A DNA stretch of 64,000 nt from Polytrichum commune (Eukaryota > Streptophyta > Polytrichopsida > Polytrichales > Polytrichaceae), in NCBI GenBank assembly GCA_950295325.1, contig OX485803.1:46577554-46641553 (forward strand), given 5' to 3'. Positions 50,085 to 60,673 of the stretch are shown here, in pieces. Position 1 is the stretch's first letter; every line of letters starts with the position of its first letter. Position numbers and translations under genes: made by a program. Under the pieces are notes generated by a model that saw only the letters and a list, made by a program, of their open reading frames with translations, searched no databases and had not been told where the DNA came from.

Positions 50085-51112
50085 TTAGTGCCAAGTGTCA
50101 CGAGGGCAGCTGAGACTGCCGAAACCCATTTCAACACTGTTGGAATGACACCCGGTGGCAGTGGGCCGGACATGATCAATTGATGCAGTGACCTTGGCGG
50201 TCCTGGGCTTGGTATTGAGGCTCGGCTGCTGGCCAGCTTCGGCATTAGTTAATCATGTGGTGTACTTAAAATTTGTGGTAGTTGATGGTGTGATAATTAG
50301 GTTGGAATTTCCTAGAAAGTGGATGGTGGATTGGTCGAAAGTGTTTAGGTGGTTGGTGTAACTTAGTTAGTGAGTTCATATTGGGAGGAGAGGCCAAGCT
50401 GTCTGTTTAACTTGGTAGGGGCCTAACTCAAGTTTAGGTTCATTTAGTGTGGTAGGGTTTAGGGTTTAAGTGTGGTGTGAGGAAGGCTCAACGTGCAATG
50501 TTGCTTGGCTTTGAACACAAGGACATATAGTATTTCTCAATATTGGAACCTTGTGCTACTTGAATAAAAGTTGTGTGTTCAATATTCATGTTGTTGGAGT
50601 ATTGAAGGAGGGATTCCATGGCCAAGGGAAGTCAAGCAATTACATATGTGAGCCATAGCTCTCACCCGGACTACCACGGGGAGGTCACTCAATAGGATTT
50701 TTGTGTACCACGTGCGGTGGAGGGGTATTTGTTTAGGGGCTATTTACCTCCAAGGCACGAATTAAAAGCTCCCTATAATTACATAATATTCTAAAATGGC
50801 CTATTTTTTTCTACCCTACCATTACTTATAATGCCCATGTCATTGAAATTTTTTGTAGTCTATATTCCTTTTAATTAAAAAATTTGAATTTAAGAATGTA
50901 TGCAATGCAAAAGTGATGGGAAAAGCATGGCAACAAAAAAATATAAAAATTACGTACCATTGCAAAAACCAAGTACAAAAACTTAAAGTGAAAATACAAA
51001 AAGAAGACTTAGGATGGAACACAACATGATTGAGTGTGTGTGTTCACAAACACAACACCCGCTCCATAAAAATCTTTTATTCAAAATCACTTTACATGCT
51101 AGTGAAGACCCG

Positions 51113-51638
51113 ATGCTTTACTCTCATGAATGTTGGCACCTTCAATAACAATCCTCAAGAAAACACAGTTCCCAATTGGCTACTCCCCTGCACATGTGGT
51201 ACACAAAGATGCCACTGTAACGCAAGATTTAGACCTGATATCCTTTGCGTTAGGGGACTACCATATCAAAACGACCCTCCCGTAGACATTGACCCTAACC
51301 TCACTATACAATTTATTGAATTCACCTACTGCAATGACAGATTCTCCCCATAAGCAGTTGAAGCAAAAAATAACAAATACAGACCACTAATTGTTAGTAT
51401 CGCTTCCAGAGGATGGAAAATCGAACCACTTATTGTCATCACTGCTGGTGCCAGAGCTACTGCTCACATCCCATCTATGAAATTACTCGAGACTAATTTC
51501 AAAATGCCTATGCCTACCATCAAAAATACACTTAAAAATATTAATACCATCGCAATACAATATGCCATGTCTATCCTCCTCCACAAAAGGAGAATAGAAA
51601 ACCACCAACCGCTTCCCCTCACTCTAGACCCCCCCTAA
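51113..51638 (+). pseudogene. C-terminal remnant of a LINE polyprotein, restriction-like endonuclease region
   Basis: The frame contains a Cys/His cluster (PCTCGTQRCHCNARF), then RPDIL, and about 25 residues later QFIEFTYCND. After an in-frame TAA at 51351-51353 it continues AVEAKNNKYRPLIVSI and a Gly-Trp segment. A CCHC-like cluster followed by R/KPD and a downstream acidic residue is the layout of the C-terminal PD-(D/E)XK endonuclease of R2-type LINEs. The reverse transcriptase is missing through truncation and the stop shows decay. Confidence 0.5.
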
Positions 51639-51857
51639 CGCAAAACTTAAAGTTACAGGTAAGGGTCACTGGGTATAATGTTAGGCGGGGTTCCGTGTTA
51701 CTGGTCTCTTGTGTCTAAAGTGTCTACTCTCGAAAGGGGGGAGTAGATCTTTTCCTCCATACCCTTGTCCTGTGGGCATGGGATTGGAGGTGGATCGAAC
51801 AGACACTTAATTCACGTCGGTCTCCTCCGGAGACCGAAGTTTTTTATTATTTTATTA
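51113..51857 (+). mobile_element. 5'-truncated LINE tail with 15-bp TSD
   Basis: ATGCTAGTGAAGACC occurs just inside the left border (about 51097-51111) and again just after the (TTA)n-like tail (about 51859-51873). A coding remnant, a 3' untranslated segment and a T/A-rich tail lie between. The insertion is in the transposon, which is itself in LTR copy E. Confidence 0.82.
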
Positions 51858-52691
51858 TTATGCTAGTGAAGACCAAAACCATATAGTGTGAAACACTTTA
51901 AGCTTGGTCATGAATCTTATAATTCGTTCTGTCACAAACTTGGACAGTTGCTCTGAATCATTCCTATCAAGAGTGTACACCTCATTTGTAGAATTGTAGC
52001 TCATGGTTACCGTAGATATAATGCAATCTACATCAATCCATTTGCTATCCGTGTGATCATACTTAAATTTGTTACGGCCTCGATATTTTCTATAATATTG
52101 CAACATTACTTCGATGTGGGAATTATTAGGATTTCTCCTCCCTGATTCCTCCGTTCGAGCAAGGAGGTCAACTGCTTGCCTAAGTACTCCAAATTGTTTC
52201 CCATTGCGCCGCCGCATGGCCTGCACCCTACCCACCCACCATGAACTGGAATCTACTCCGTTCAATATGTTAGTATCATTTCCAGCTTTAACATCAGTCA
52301 TTGAACGTCCCCTTTTTCGTTTGGCAACGGATTTTACAGTTGACAATAGCATTGTTGTGCTCCGTTGGACAAAATGCACCCCACAATCAGATCCTATAGA
52401 TAACAAACTTGATCCACATGAAGATCTTGCTTGGAGACAATTATCATGGTTGTTGAAATGAATACTATGTTTAATTCTTGTTAATCTATCTTTGGATAGA
52501 AAAACATTACCATTGAGTTGCGAGACAAACGTTGACTTGTAAATGGAATGCCCATCAACTTCTACAGTTGGCAAATTTTTTCCAGTTCTCTGTACTGAGG
52601 CTTCCAATTTCATCCATTTTTGGGTGAATGATGAGTAATTTTTCATCCATCCCTCGTGAGGCATGCGTACGAAATTGATTCTACTAAACAT
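51858..52691 (-). CDS. Transposon-borne protein of unknown function, 277 aa, 3' end altered by LINE insertion
   Basis: I do not recognise a transposase catalytic core. The N-terminal half includes EVDGHSIYKSTFVSQLNGN (about residues 44-62). A basic stretch AKRKRGRS (about 123-130) could be a nuclear localisation signal. The C-terminal third starts WWVGRVQAMRRRNGKQFGV, continues with YYRKYRGRNKFKYDHTDSKW and ends in a Tyr/Leu-rich segment that faintly recalls a BAH-like chromatin-reader fold. That assignment is a guess. The last codons and the stop come from the LINE target site: before that insertion the frame would have run on for about 35 codons. It fills much of the coding space of the 8-bp-TSD transposon, so it is probably mobile-element encoded. 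Confidence 0.55.
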   Translation of the reverse strand: MFSRINFVRMPHEGWMKNYSSFTQKWMKLEASVQRTGKNLPTVEVDGHSIYKSTFVSQLNGNVFLSKDRLTRIKHSIHFNNHDNCLQARSSCGSSLLSIGSDCGVHFVQRSTTMLLSTVKSVAKRKRGRSMTDVKAGNDTNILNGVDSSSWWVGRVQAMRRRNGKQFGVLRQAVDLLARTEESGRRNPNNSHIEVMLQYYRKYRGRNKFKYDHTDSKWIDVDCIISTVTMSYNSTNEVYTLDRNDSEQLSKFVTERIIRFMTKLKVFHTIWFWSSLA

Positions 52692-52953
52692 ACATCCTAA
52701 GATCCTTATTTTCAGCCCCTATATTATTTTTACTAAAAGGGAATGGCCCATATTTTATACCTATCTATTTTACTTGTAATGGGCTTATGTACTTTTAATG
52801 GACCCTTCATTATTTGGAATTCTTTTATAATTTTTATGTCAAATCATTTTAATCCTCCCTATATTATACTGCACGTCGTTTTTAAAATGCACTAAGTGAC
52901 CTCCCCGTGCGGACTACGAAGCACAAGGGTGGGGGTTTATGGCTGACACTACC

Positions 52954-54797
52954 TTACATAACATTACTCAACTGCAATTAGCCATTCCATTTCTAATTTT
53001 ATTAGCACATTGCTTCACATGAGTTTTTTAGCTTGAACATGTCACTACAATGCTCTACTATGAGAATAAACAAAGTATGATTTTGAATAGAATCTGGTTT
53101 ATTCCCAGCCCCACCCAATGTACAGACATGGCCGAATAATGTAATGTAACCCCTAACTTCCCAAGCAACCAATTTCTTGTTGATGGATGATTTCTTCCCT
53201 AATTAACCCCACCTGACTCATTCATCCACAATCTAAATGACTACAAACATCAAGCCAACATGGATATCTACCCATAAACTCATGACCCATGCAACTTCAA
53301 CATGATTAGATTGTATAAAAAAAAAATGTCAAAGTGTGAAGTGGTAATGTTTTTCTTGTGTTGGGAGTTCATGTGAAGGTGTTGACTCCAATCAATAGTT
53401 GCCACTTCAATGCAAACTTTGCAAGAACATCAAAGATGCTTATTTTGGTAAGAGTGAGTTGTTTTTTGATGTTCATGTAGAAATGGCCTTTGTGCTCACA
53501 TCAAATGTTCAATTTAACATATGGACACTCTCAAAATTTTAAGAACATTCTTTACATATATGTGGTTAGAAATATGGGACAAATTACATACTCCAAATGC
53601 AATGTGGCTAGCCTATTGTGGTTTGCACATTTTGGCATGAGAATTGTGGAGATGCTCAACTACTGAGTTGTTCCCATCTAGTGGATCACACAACCCTTAT
53701 GCTCATTTTCCAGTTGAATTGATTGGTTGAAGGTCCTTCTTGGGGGATAAATCATGTCATTTTCTTGTGCATCACTTCCTTCAATTTCAATAATCTAAAA
53801 ATCCCAAGGGTAATTTGTGCCCATTTTCCCCTCGAAAAAGCTCATCTCCCATATTTCAAGATCCTATGAACAAAGCTCATTATAAGCTCAAAATTTGTCC
53901 ATGAGAATTCTACAACCAACATTGAGTGAAATGCAATCAAATCAACCCTTTCATGGACTTGAGAAGTTAAGGTTTAATATGGTGTACTTGATTGTATGCC
54001 ACATGGTTTCTACTAGAATTGTTGTATCCGCACTAGCTTGGACCCGTGCCGTCTTGGCTTGTAACTTTATCATGGATGAACCCAACTCAATATACCCATG
54101 CACCATGCAAATGCATGCCTAGGCCTATGTGTACCTGCTATATGCATGTATGTTCATGCATGTGCACATAAGCCCCCCATGACCTGCCACCATGCCCCCT
54201 ACTCATGGAGTGCTTTAAGAAAAGAAAAGAAAATGGAATTTCTTTAAAAATAAATAAATCATCCAACATTATCCTATTGCCCATGCCATGTCGCAACCTT
54301 AGCTTCATGCATGTCACCTCCCCCTAATTTGCCCCACCATGGAAACCTTTTGCTCTAGTAGTCCCCCACCTTTTCACAATTGTTTCCTCCTCCTTTTGTC
54401 ACGTGTTTGTTATGAGGAAATTTTTGGCATGTGGCCCTTTTTCTTTGGAAAACCAGTTGGACATGTGTCCATCTTTGGTAGACAACCATCATCACCATGA
54501 GCTCCAATTTGCAAATTGTATTTGCCAATTGTAGTCTATAATTCACCAATGTTGCATTTGGCCATGTTTGACCTCCGAACTATCATCTTTTCACATAATC
54601 CAAGACATTATCATCATCTCAAAATACTTTACATCTGTCCTCAAAAACTTGTATTATCATGCAATGAATGAGTTTACACATATTCTTGTATAATTGATTT
54701 GTAGTTGCTTGTGAAGACAAAGGCTTGGATAACAAATTTTCTATTCAATTTGAAAGAAAAAGAAGAGTGACATAATAATCTAATACATGTTGTTTGC
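52954..54797. other. Gene-free stretch
   Basis: No coding region or paired termini recognised. Confidence 0.5.
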
Positions 54798-54800
54798 TTA

Positions 54801-54921
54801 GGGTCAGCTTCCACGTAGCCTACTCGCCCACTAGATTCTAGTGAAAATGTAGATTCCACTAGATCAAATCTACATTTCCACTAGAATCTAGTGGGTGATC
54901 GGTATGAATGGAAACTAACCC
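54801..54921. mobile_element. 121-bp foldback MITE of the 13420-13814 family
   Basis: The left GGGTCAGCTTCCACGTAGCC and right ATGAATGGAAACTAACCC are imperfectly inverted. The inner halves (CACTAGATTCTAGTG and CACTAGAATCTAGTG, AATGTAGATT and AATCTACATT) fold almost completely. The flanks are TTA and TAA. CTCGCCCACTAGATTCTA is shared with the 13.4-kb element. Confidence 0.8.
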
Positions 54922-54924
54922 TAA

Positions 54925-56105
54925 TCAAACTCTCCCAACAACATGGATCATGATTGACAACAATAATACATGTATTGAATTCCATTAATTTTTTTGGGTA
55001 AGTAACTAGAGAGTTCCACCTTGTATATTCCATCCTGTCAAATACCTTTTCTCAAGGTTAGGATTCATGCCATTGGTTCATGTTCATCGCCATGATATAA
55101 GCATCCCCAATCCAACCTTGTTAGGACATACTGCAACATCAAACAAAAACTCTAAGATGTTTGTCTCGAAAGTCAAGTCAATAGTTAATCCGAAATTTGA
55201 AGTTACAGTCAATGCCAATTCAAGAATCCATGGAGTTTGTAATACAAAATAGAGTGAGTGCTTTCTTGGAGACGCATTGTTGGCATCGTAAGGTTGATGA
55301 AAACCTCAACATCCTTTGTCCTTTTAATTGACTATTGCAATATTCATAATGATTTAGTCATCTAATCTCATCAAGTCCTTATGTAGTAGCTTGTCTACAA
55401 GTTGACTGATGTCTTTTGCAGTCATTCAAAAATGATGTGGTACTTAGAGCATCGCCAATGCGCGCCTGTCAAATGCGTCCGTCAAAGGCCATTTGAAGGC
55501 CCCCCGGGGCACTTTGGGCAAGTAACGTGGGGAGGTGCCGGGCAGTAGCCTTAATGCGGCACCCGCCATGCAGTCCCGTTACTCATTCCCACAGCCATGG
55601 TGGCGTGAGCGGGGTAGCCATAGAGGCATGGGCCGGCTCCCATAGAGTAGTCACACTAATGCAAACCTTGGATAACTCACCAACTAATTCAACTATTACT
55701 TAACTAGTCACCTTTCATAATTATAGTTGATCATGATTTGACTTGCCAAAATATGTAGTTAACTATAGTTGTTTTAAATTTAGTCTACCAAAAACTCTAG
55801 TTAACTATAATTATATTTAGTTAAGTAGATATCTAATTAGCTAAAGTTGAGCACAACATGTTCAATGTCGTGCACCTCCCCATGAGAAGTGCCCGAAACA
55901 CCATGAGCACAAGGGGGAGTGACACCCGGGACTTGTGGCGCCGTTGGTGAGAGGGCCCAAGTGATCCTAGTTTGGGTGACGGCCCCGGGCGTTGGGAACA
56001 CCTCCCACCCACGGAGACTAGGAGGCACGAGGGTAAGGCCATGAGCTACGTGTAGCTTATGGCGTGGTGATTCTAGAATGCTCAAGAACACCTCAATCGG
56101 AGGTG
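54925..56105. other. Gene-free stretch with a GC-rich block
   Basis: GC-rich DNA at about 55445-55640 and 55850-56060 stands out from AT-rich surroundings. A GAGCATCGCC motif at 55446 resembles the terminus of the next element, but no matching partner end was confirmed. No gene recognised. Confidence 0.4.
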
Positions 56106-56108
56106 TAA

Positions 56109-57847
56109 GGCCATCTCCACCGTTCCCCCCAACGGCCACGCCAACGGCAGGTGGTCGGGGCGGGTCCCGGTACAGCCGCCACCGCCCTCCCGGCAACCCT
56201 AAACCCACTGCCGGTCACGCCATCCCAAGTGCTTGGACGGCAGCTTGGTGTGCAATTTTTCCACCCTCCAAAACTTGACTTTTCAGTCTGACACTGTTGG
56301 AGGTTTTGTCAATGGCTGGTCGAAGGGATCAAGGTGGTGGAATGGGATCACCGGAAGGGGGGCCAGCAAAAGGTCCAATAAAAATGTATATTAAATATAA
56401 AAGCAATATATTAAAGTAAAAGAACATAAAGTAAAAACATCATATATACAAATGTTAAGTATAACGTAACTCATAATTATTTAATTTAATATTTTAAATG
56501 ATTTCAATTACTAAATAATTGAACGCTATCATGGTAGTTTTTAAATAACCTCAAATTTAGCTTAAATTAAGAGAATAATAGAACGGCCAAACACCTATAG
56601 GTATGTGTTGGTTTTTGTCATTGTCAAGATAAGAATGCTTTGCGTGCAATTTTATATAAAATAAAATAATATTATATAATGATGTGACTAATGTAACCAA
56701 TACCCTACCGAGGTATTAGTCACATTAGTCACAACGTTATAAAATCTTGCACAACTCTCACACCGTGAGGTTTAACTTTGTTACAATTTTTGGTATAGTT
56801 GCCACATTAGAGAAGGTTCAATTGTGCAAATTTTTACGGTCATTTGATATTGTGACATATTGTAATGAATTTTTTATTTTTTATTTGCTTTAAATTGAAT
56901 TTGAAATTGAGAAATCGTTAAAATGGTCTAGTACATGTTGGAGTGTGTTGGTTTTGGTCATGGTAATGATAGGAATGTTTCACATGCAAATTCATATACA
57001 ATACAATAAGATTAGAGATGATTGTATAATGATGTGACTAATGTGTCTAATACCCTGCCGAGGTATTAGACACATTAGTCACAACGTTATAAAATCTTGC
57101 ACAACTCTCATACCTCGAGGCCTAAGTTTGTGATAATTTTTTGTATAGTTGCTACATCAACGAAGTTTGGATTTTGGAAGTTTTTAGGGTCATTTGATAT
57201 TGTGACATATTGTTTTGATTTTTTTTTTTATTCGCTTCAAATTCAATTTCAAATTGAGAAATCATTAAAATGGTCTAGTACATGTTGGAGTGTGTTGGTT
57301 TTGGTCATGATAATGATAGGAATGTTTCACATGCAAATTCATATACAATACAATAAGATTAGAGACGATTGTATAATGATGTGACTAATGTGATTAATAC
57401 CCTGCCGAGGTATTAGTCACATTAGTCACAACATTATAAAATGTTGCACGACTCTCATATCTCGAGGCCTAAAAATATGCTAAAGATGTTTTGAAATTTA
57501 TGGCTAGCCAAGGTTCCCAGATTTTCGACACTCAGGTTTTGTTAGGAATGGGAAAAATCCATGACAAACTCATGGGAATTGGTGTTGGACATTTAACATC
57601 ACTAAAACAATGTGACATTAGAAGGGGCGGAGAGGAAGGTGTAGGGAAGGGGGTGGAGGATGGTGGAAAGCACAAGGAAGGGGGCCTTGTCAGTGACCCC
57701 CCTCCGCAATCCGCCACGTGTGCGGTTGGTGGGCCGCTGCCCGGGCCCGCTGGCAAAGAGCACGGGAGCTGCCCCGGCACAGTGGCTGGCCCACGCCATC
57801 CAGACCCTCCCCCCTGTTGGCGTTGGGGGGAATGGGTGGCGATGCCC
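56109..57847. mobile_element. Harbinger-type TIR element, TSD TAA, 1.74 kb
   Basis: The left GGCCATCTCCACCGTTCCCC is inverse to the right GGGGAATGGGTGGCGATGCCC, with similarity continuing (CCCCAACG and CGTTGGGG). TAA lies on both sides (56106-56108 and 57848-57850). GC-rich ends enclose an AT-rich middle made of three ~350-bp repeats. No transposase seen. Confidence 0.78.
56590..57480. repeat. Three ~350-bp direct repeats, each with a 21-bp-stem palindrome
   Basis: The landmark GATGTGACTAATGT lies at 56681, 57031 and 57378. Each copy has GTGACTAATGT..., a short CTGCCGA-type loop and the inverse arm ending CACATTAGTCAC. Copy 2 is perfectly paired, copy 3 has one mismatch and copy 1 has two. 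Confidence 0.85.
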
Positions 57848-57850
57848 TAA

Positions 57851-60673
57851 GCTAGGAAATATGGCAATTTCAGTGGGGCGCTGTCCCGGGACAGCACCCT
57901 GGTACAGCAGTGACCTGGGAGTGGCTCCCGGGACTGCCAAGGTTTGAACAAGCATAACTTCCTCAATACTTGCCCAAATGGGGTAAGTGAAGAGTCCATC
58001 GGCATCTACAGGAAACGTAGATGAAGATGGAGTGGTCGTTTGTTAGCATCAAAGATCAGATTAGGAAGTTATGATGGTCTGAAGCCGTTAGGGGCTTCTA
58101 GGCCCAGCGGCTAATGGAAAATGTCTACTTGGCCCCAACTCTTGATAGAGAGACAAAAGGTTTCTTGATGGTGGGGTAGGGGCCCTGCCAAAAGTCCTAG
58201 AGGCTTATATGGGTGAGGTGGTGTGGCCTCACCCACCCGAGGCCGAACGGCACGGCCTCCATGGGCTTTGGCCCAATGTGAGGGCATAGTTGCCTGTATG
58301 GTTTGGGTTGTTGTAGTGTTGCTCTGGCAATGCGATGATCAACATAAGATTGGACTTTCATGGATGGAAGTCCACATCTAAGAATTGGTTACCGATTAAG
58401 GGGTGAGTCCTGAAAGCAAAGTAGGAGAGTCGGTTCCCCTTTTATGAACTATAAGGTTCGTGTAGGAGGAGCTAACCATTAGCATGGTGGAATGTGAAGG
58501 ATTAGCAGTCATGACCCTTGCTAGAAATGAAAATGGTCAATATAGTTAAGGGGAGCAAACGAGGGTTGCGACCTTTACGGAATTCTATTGTAATGTTGTA
58601 GTGTCACTAGTGTGTTATTTGTGTTGGTGGTGTATATGGAGATTATTCTAGAACCCAACATTGTGATGTATAACATTGAGCCCAATCTATTGTAATGATC
58701 ATATAAAGGTGTTTCTTGATGATCCTCAATGGCCTAAGCATATTAAAGACCCTCAATTGAAGCAAATCAATAGGAAAAGTTCTTTGAATATATAATAATA
58801 TTTGGAATTTTTCTAGTTATCTATAGTTATTCTTTAAATGAGTTTGAATTTTTTCTGGTCAACTATAGTTGTGCCCTAAAATGTATTGAAAAAGATCTAG
58901 TGAATTATATTTATTTTGGCACTTGTCCAAGGTATGTACTAATGTGATCGTGATTAAGAGTGAAGATGGGAAAAAAAACCCCAACATAAAGATACAAAAC
59001 AAAAAGAAAAAAATCACGCTACCATCTAGACACAAAACAAAAACCAACAAATCAGGCCAACATCAAGACATGAAACAAACACCAAAAAGAATCCTTGCTC
59101 TTCCTGCCTCTACGACTGCCATCATGGGCGTTGATTGCGTCTAGCGGGAGGAACAAAGCTCACGGCAAAGGGACAAAAATTGTCGAAACTGGGGGGTCTT
59201 TGGCAAGACACGGGAGACTAATGGGAATCTTCTTGAGCCCGTTGAGGCACGCCGAAATTGCCATGCCCACCAAGCGCCATTACGGATGCTTTCAATTTTT
59301 ACATAGAGAGAAGTCTCAAAGGTCTTTCCTCTTGCATGTGCCCAAAAGTGTTGCCCATAAATCATGTAGGTTTAATAGGCTATTTGTGTTGTAATAAACT
59401 AACAATGGATTGTTGGCAAGAAAAGTTTGTCCTCCTCAATATGAATAGTTGCACTTTGTGGTCCTTGCCCTAATAAACACTTGAGTTCTTTGAGATTTCA
59501 TGAACAAAGTTGTGAACCCTCAAATTAAATACGCAACCATGATGTTTTGTAGTAGTTTATTGTGTTCGACAATTCTCAAGTTCTATTAAATTGAGTTTTG
59601 ATGCGTACCTCCTCAATTGGAATGATACGTGAGAGAGGTCCTAGCAAAGGAGATTGCTTCAAGTATGTAAGGTCTCCATTTGTTCAAAGTGGATTTTCTG
59701 GTTGAGTATAATATCCTCAACGAAAACCTTTAGATTTGTCAAAGAGACATGATGTTGTTGATGGTTTCGTTGATACCTGGGTGCAATGTTGTCGCCTTGT
59801 GAGAACCACAAACTATATCCTCTCACTTATTCATATGTGTTGTAACTATATTCTTAATATTTCTCACCAACATTAAATAATGTATCAACTACCTCCAATT
59901 GCTTTATGATGTGCAATGATTTTCGAGCTTCAATTCAAAATGAAGTCTAGATTAGAGCTAAAATATACTCAAGTGCTTTTTATCTTGTGAAAGATCTTGT
60001 ATTTTTAGCCTTATTTTAGCCATGTTTTTATGATTTTCCTAATAGGTGAACACTATTATTTGCCACCTTGCATATTTCAAGCAAGGCAATAATAACTTAT
60101 TGGCCTCAAAAGACTCTTTGCATGCTTTATTTGAGAATGCAGTTTTAAGGAGTCTCAAGCTTTCCTTCCAATCGGATCATCAAGTTAACAATAGTTTGTA
60201 TGTTATGGAGGCTATTGCACTCCACCACTCTAAAAATTAGTTGGTTTGAAACCATCCTCATGTACTCTTTGACCCATTAGCCTTTTGGCTTCCCGGACTC
60301 TAAAATCAATGTCATTACGTTCCATCTCATAAACCTATGTGAAAAGTAACTTGTTTGATATGAACGCTATTCATAATGCGGTTTTTGTGCCTAGTACGTC
60401 TTGGACATTGTCACACATACTAAACAACTACCCATGCCTCATCATGTCCTTACAATTTGGATACTTAACTTACTACTGCAACCCCTTCGTCCCACCACCT
60501 CATGTTTTTTAAAACATGTGCAAATGTGGCTAGGTTGCTTTTCCCAATACTCTCTTGTAAGTTAGTTTTTAAGTTTGGTCGGTTGGTCCATCGGACGGTT
60601 GGTCGGTCAGTCATTGACATGTATAGTCATTCAATGAGTGTACAAATATGCTTTCAGCTTTTGTACTAATTTA
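57851..60673. other. Gene-free stretch
   Basis: The block at 57.9-58.6 kb is moderately GC-rich, the rest AT-rich. Short frames (59095-59394, 58923-59144) overlap in several phases without known motifs. Confidence 0.5.

Larger units (their letters stand above)
50675..52909 (-). mobile_element. DNA transposon with 15-bp TIR and 8-bp TSD
   Basis: CACGGGGAGGTCACT at the left is perfectly inverted at the right (AGTGACCTCCCCGTG). CGGACTAC is duplicated at 50667-50674 and 52910-52917. An 8-bp TSD suggests a hAT-like element, though the TIR alone does not prove it. It carries the minus-strand frame at 51858-52691 and is interrupted by a LINE tail. About 1.5 kb remains without the LINE. Confidence 0.85.
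48156..52948 (+). mobile_element. Solo LTR copy E with three later insertions, TSD CTACA/CTACC
   Basis: It opens TGTGAGCCCAAGATTGTGCC. Its 3' end is split by a DNA transposon: CACCCGGACTAC before it and CGGACTACGAAGCACAAGGG...GGCTGACA after. Flanks are CTACA (48151-48155) and CTACC (52949-52953). Without the MITE, the transposon and their TSDs it is about 2.0 kb, close to copy D. GAATAAAA near 50562 fits a polyadenylation signal. Confidence 0.82.

Noticed and set aside
52114-52461. 115-aa plus-strand frame in the 8-bp-TSD transposon
   Set aside because: Antisense to the longer 277-aa frame.
55445-56085. Possible further TIR element starting GAGCATCGCC
   Set aside because: The only candidate partner end (ATGCTC near 56080) shares six bases and the flanks do not form a convincing TSD.
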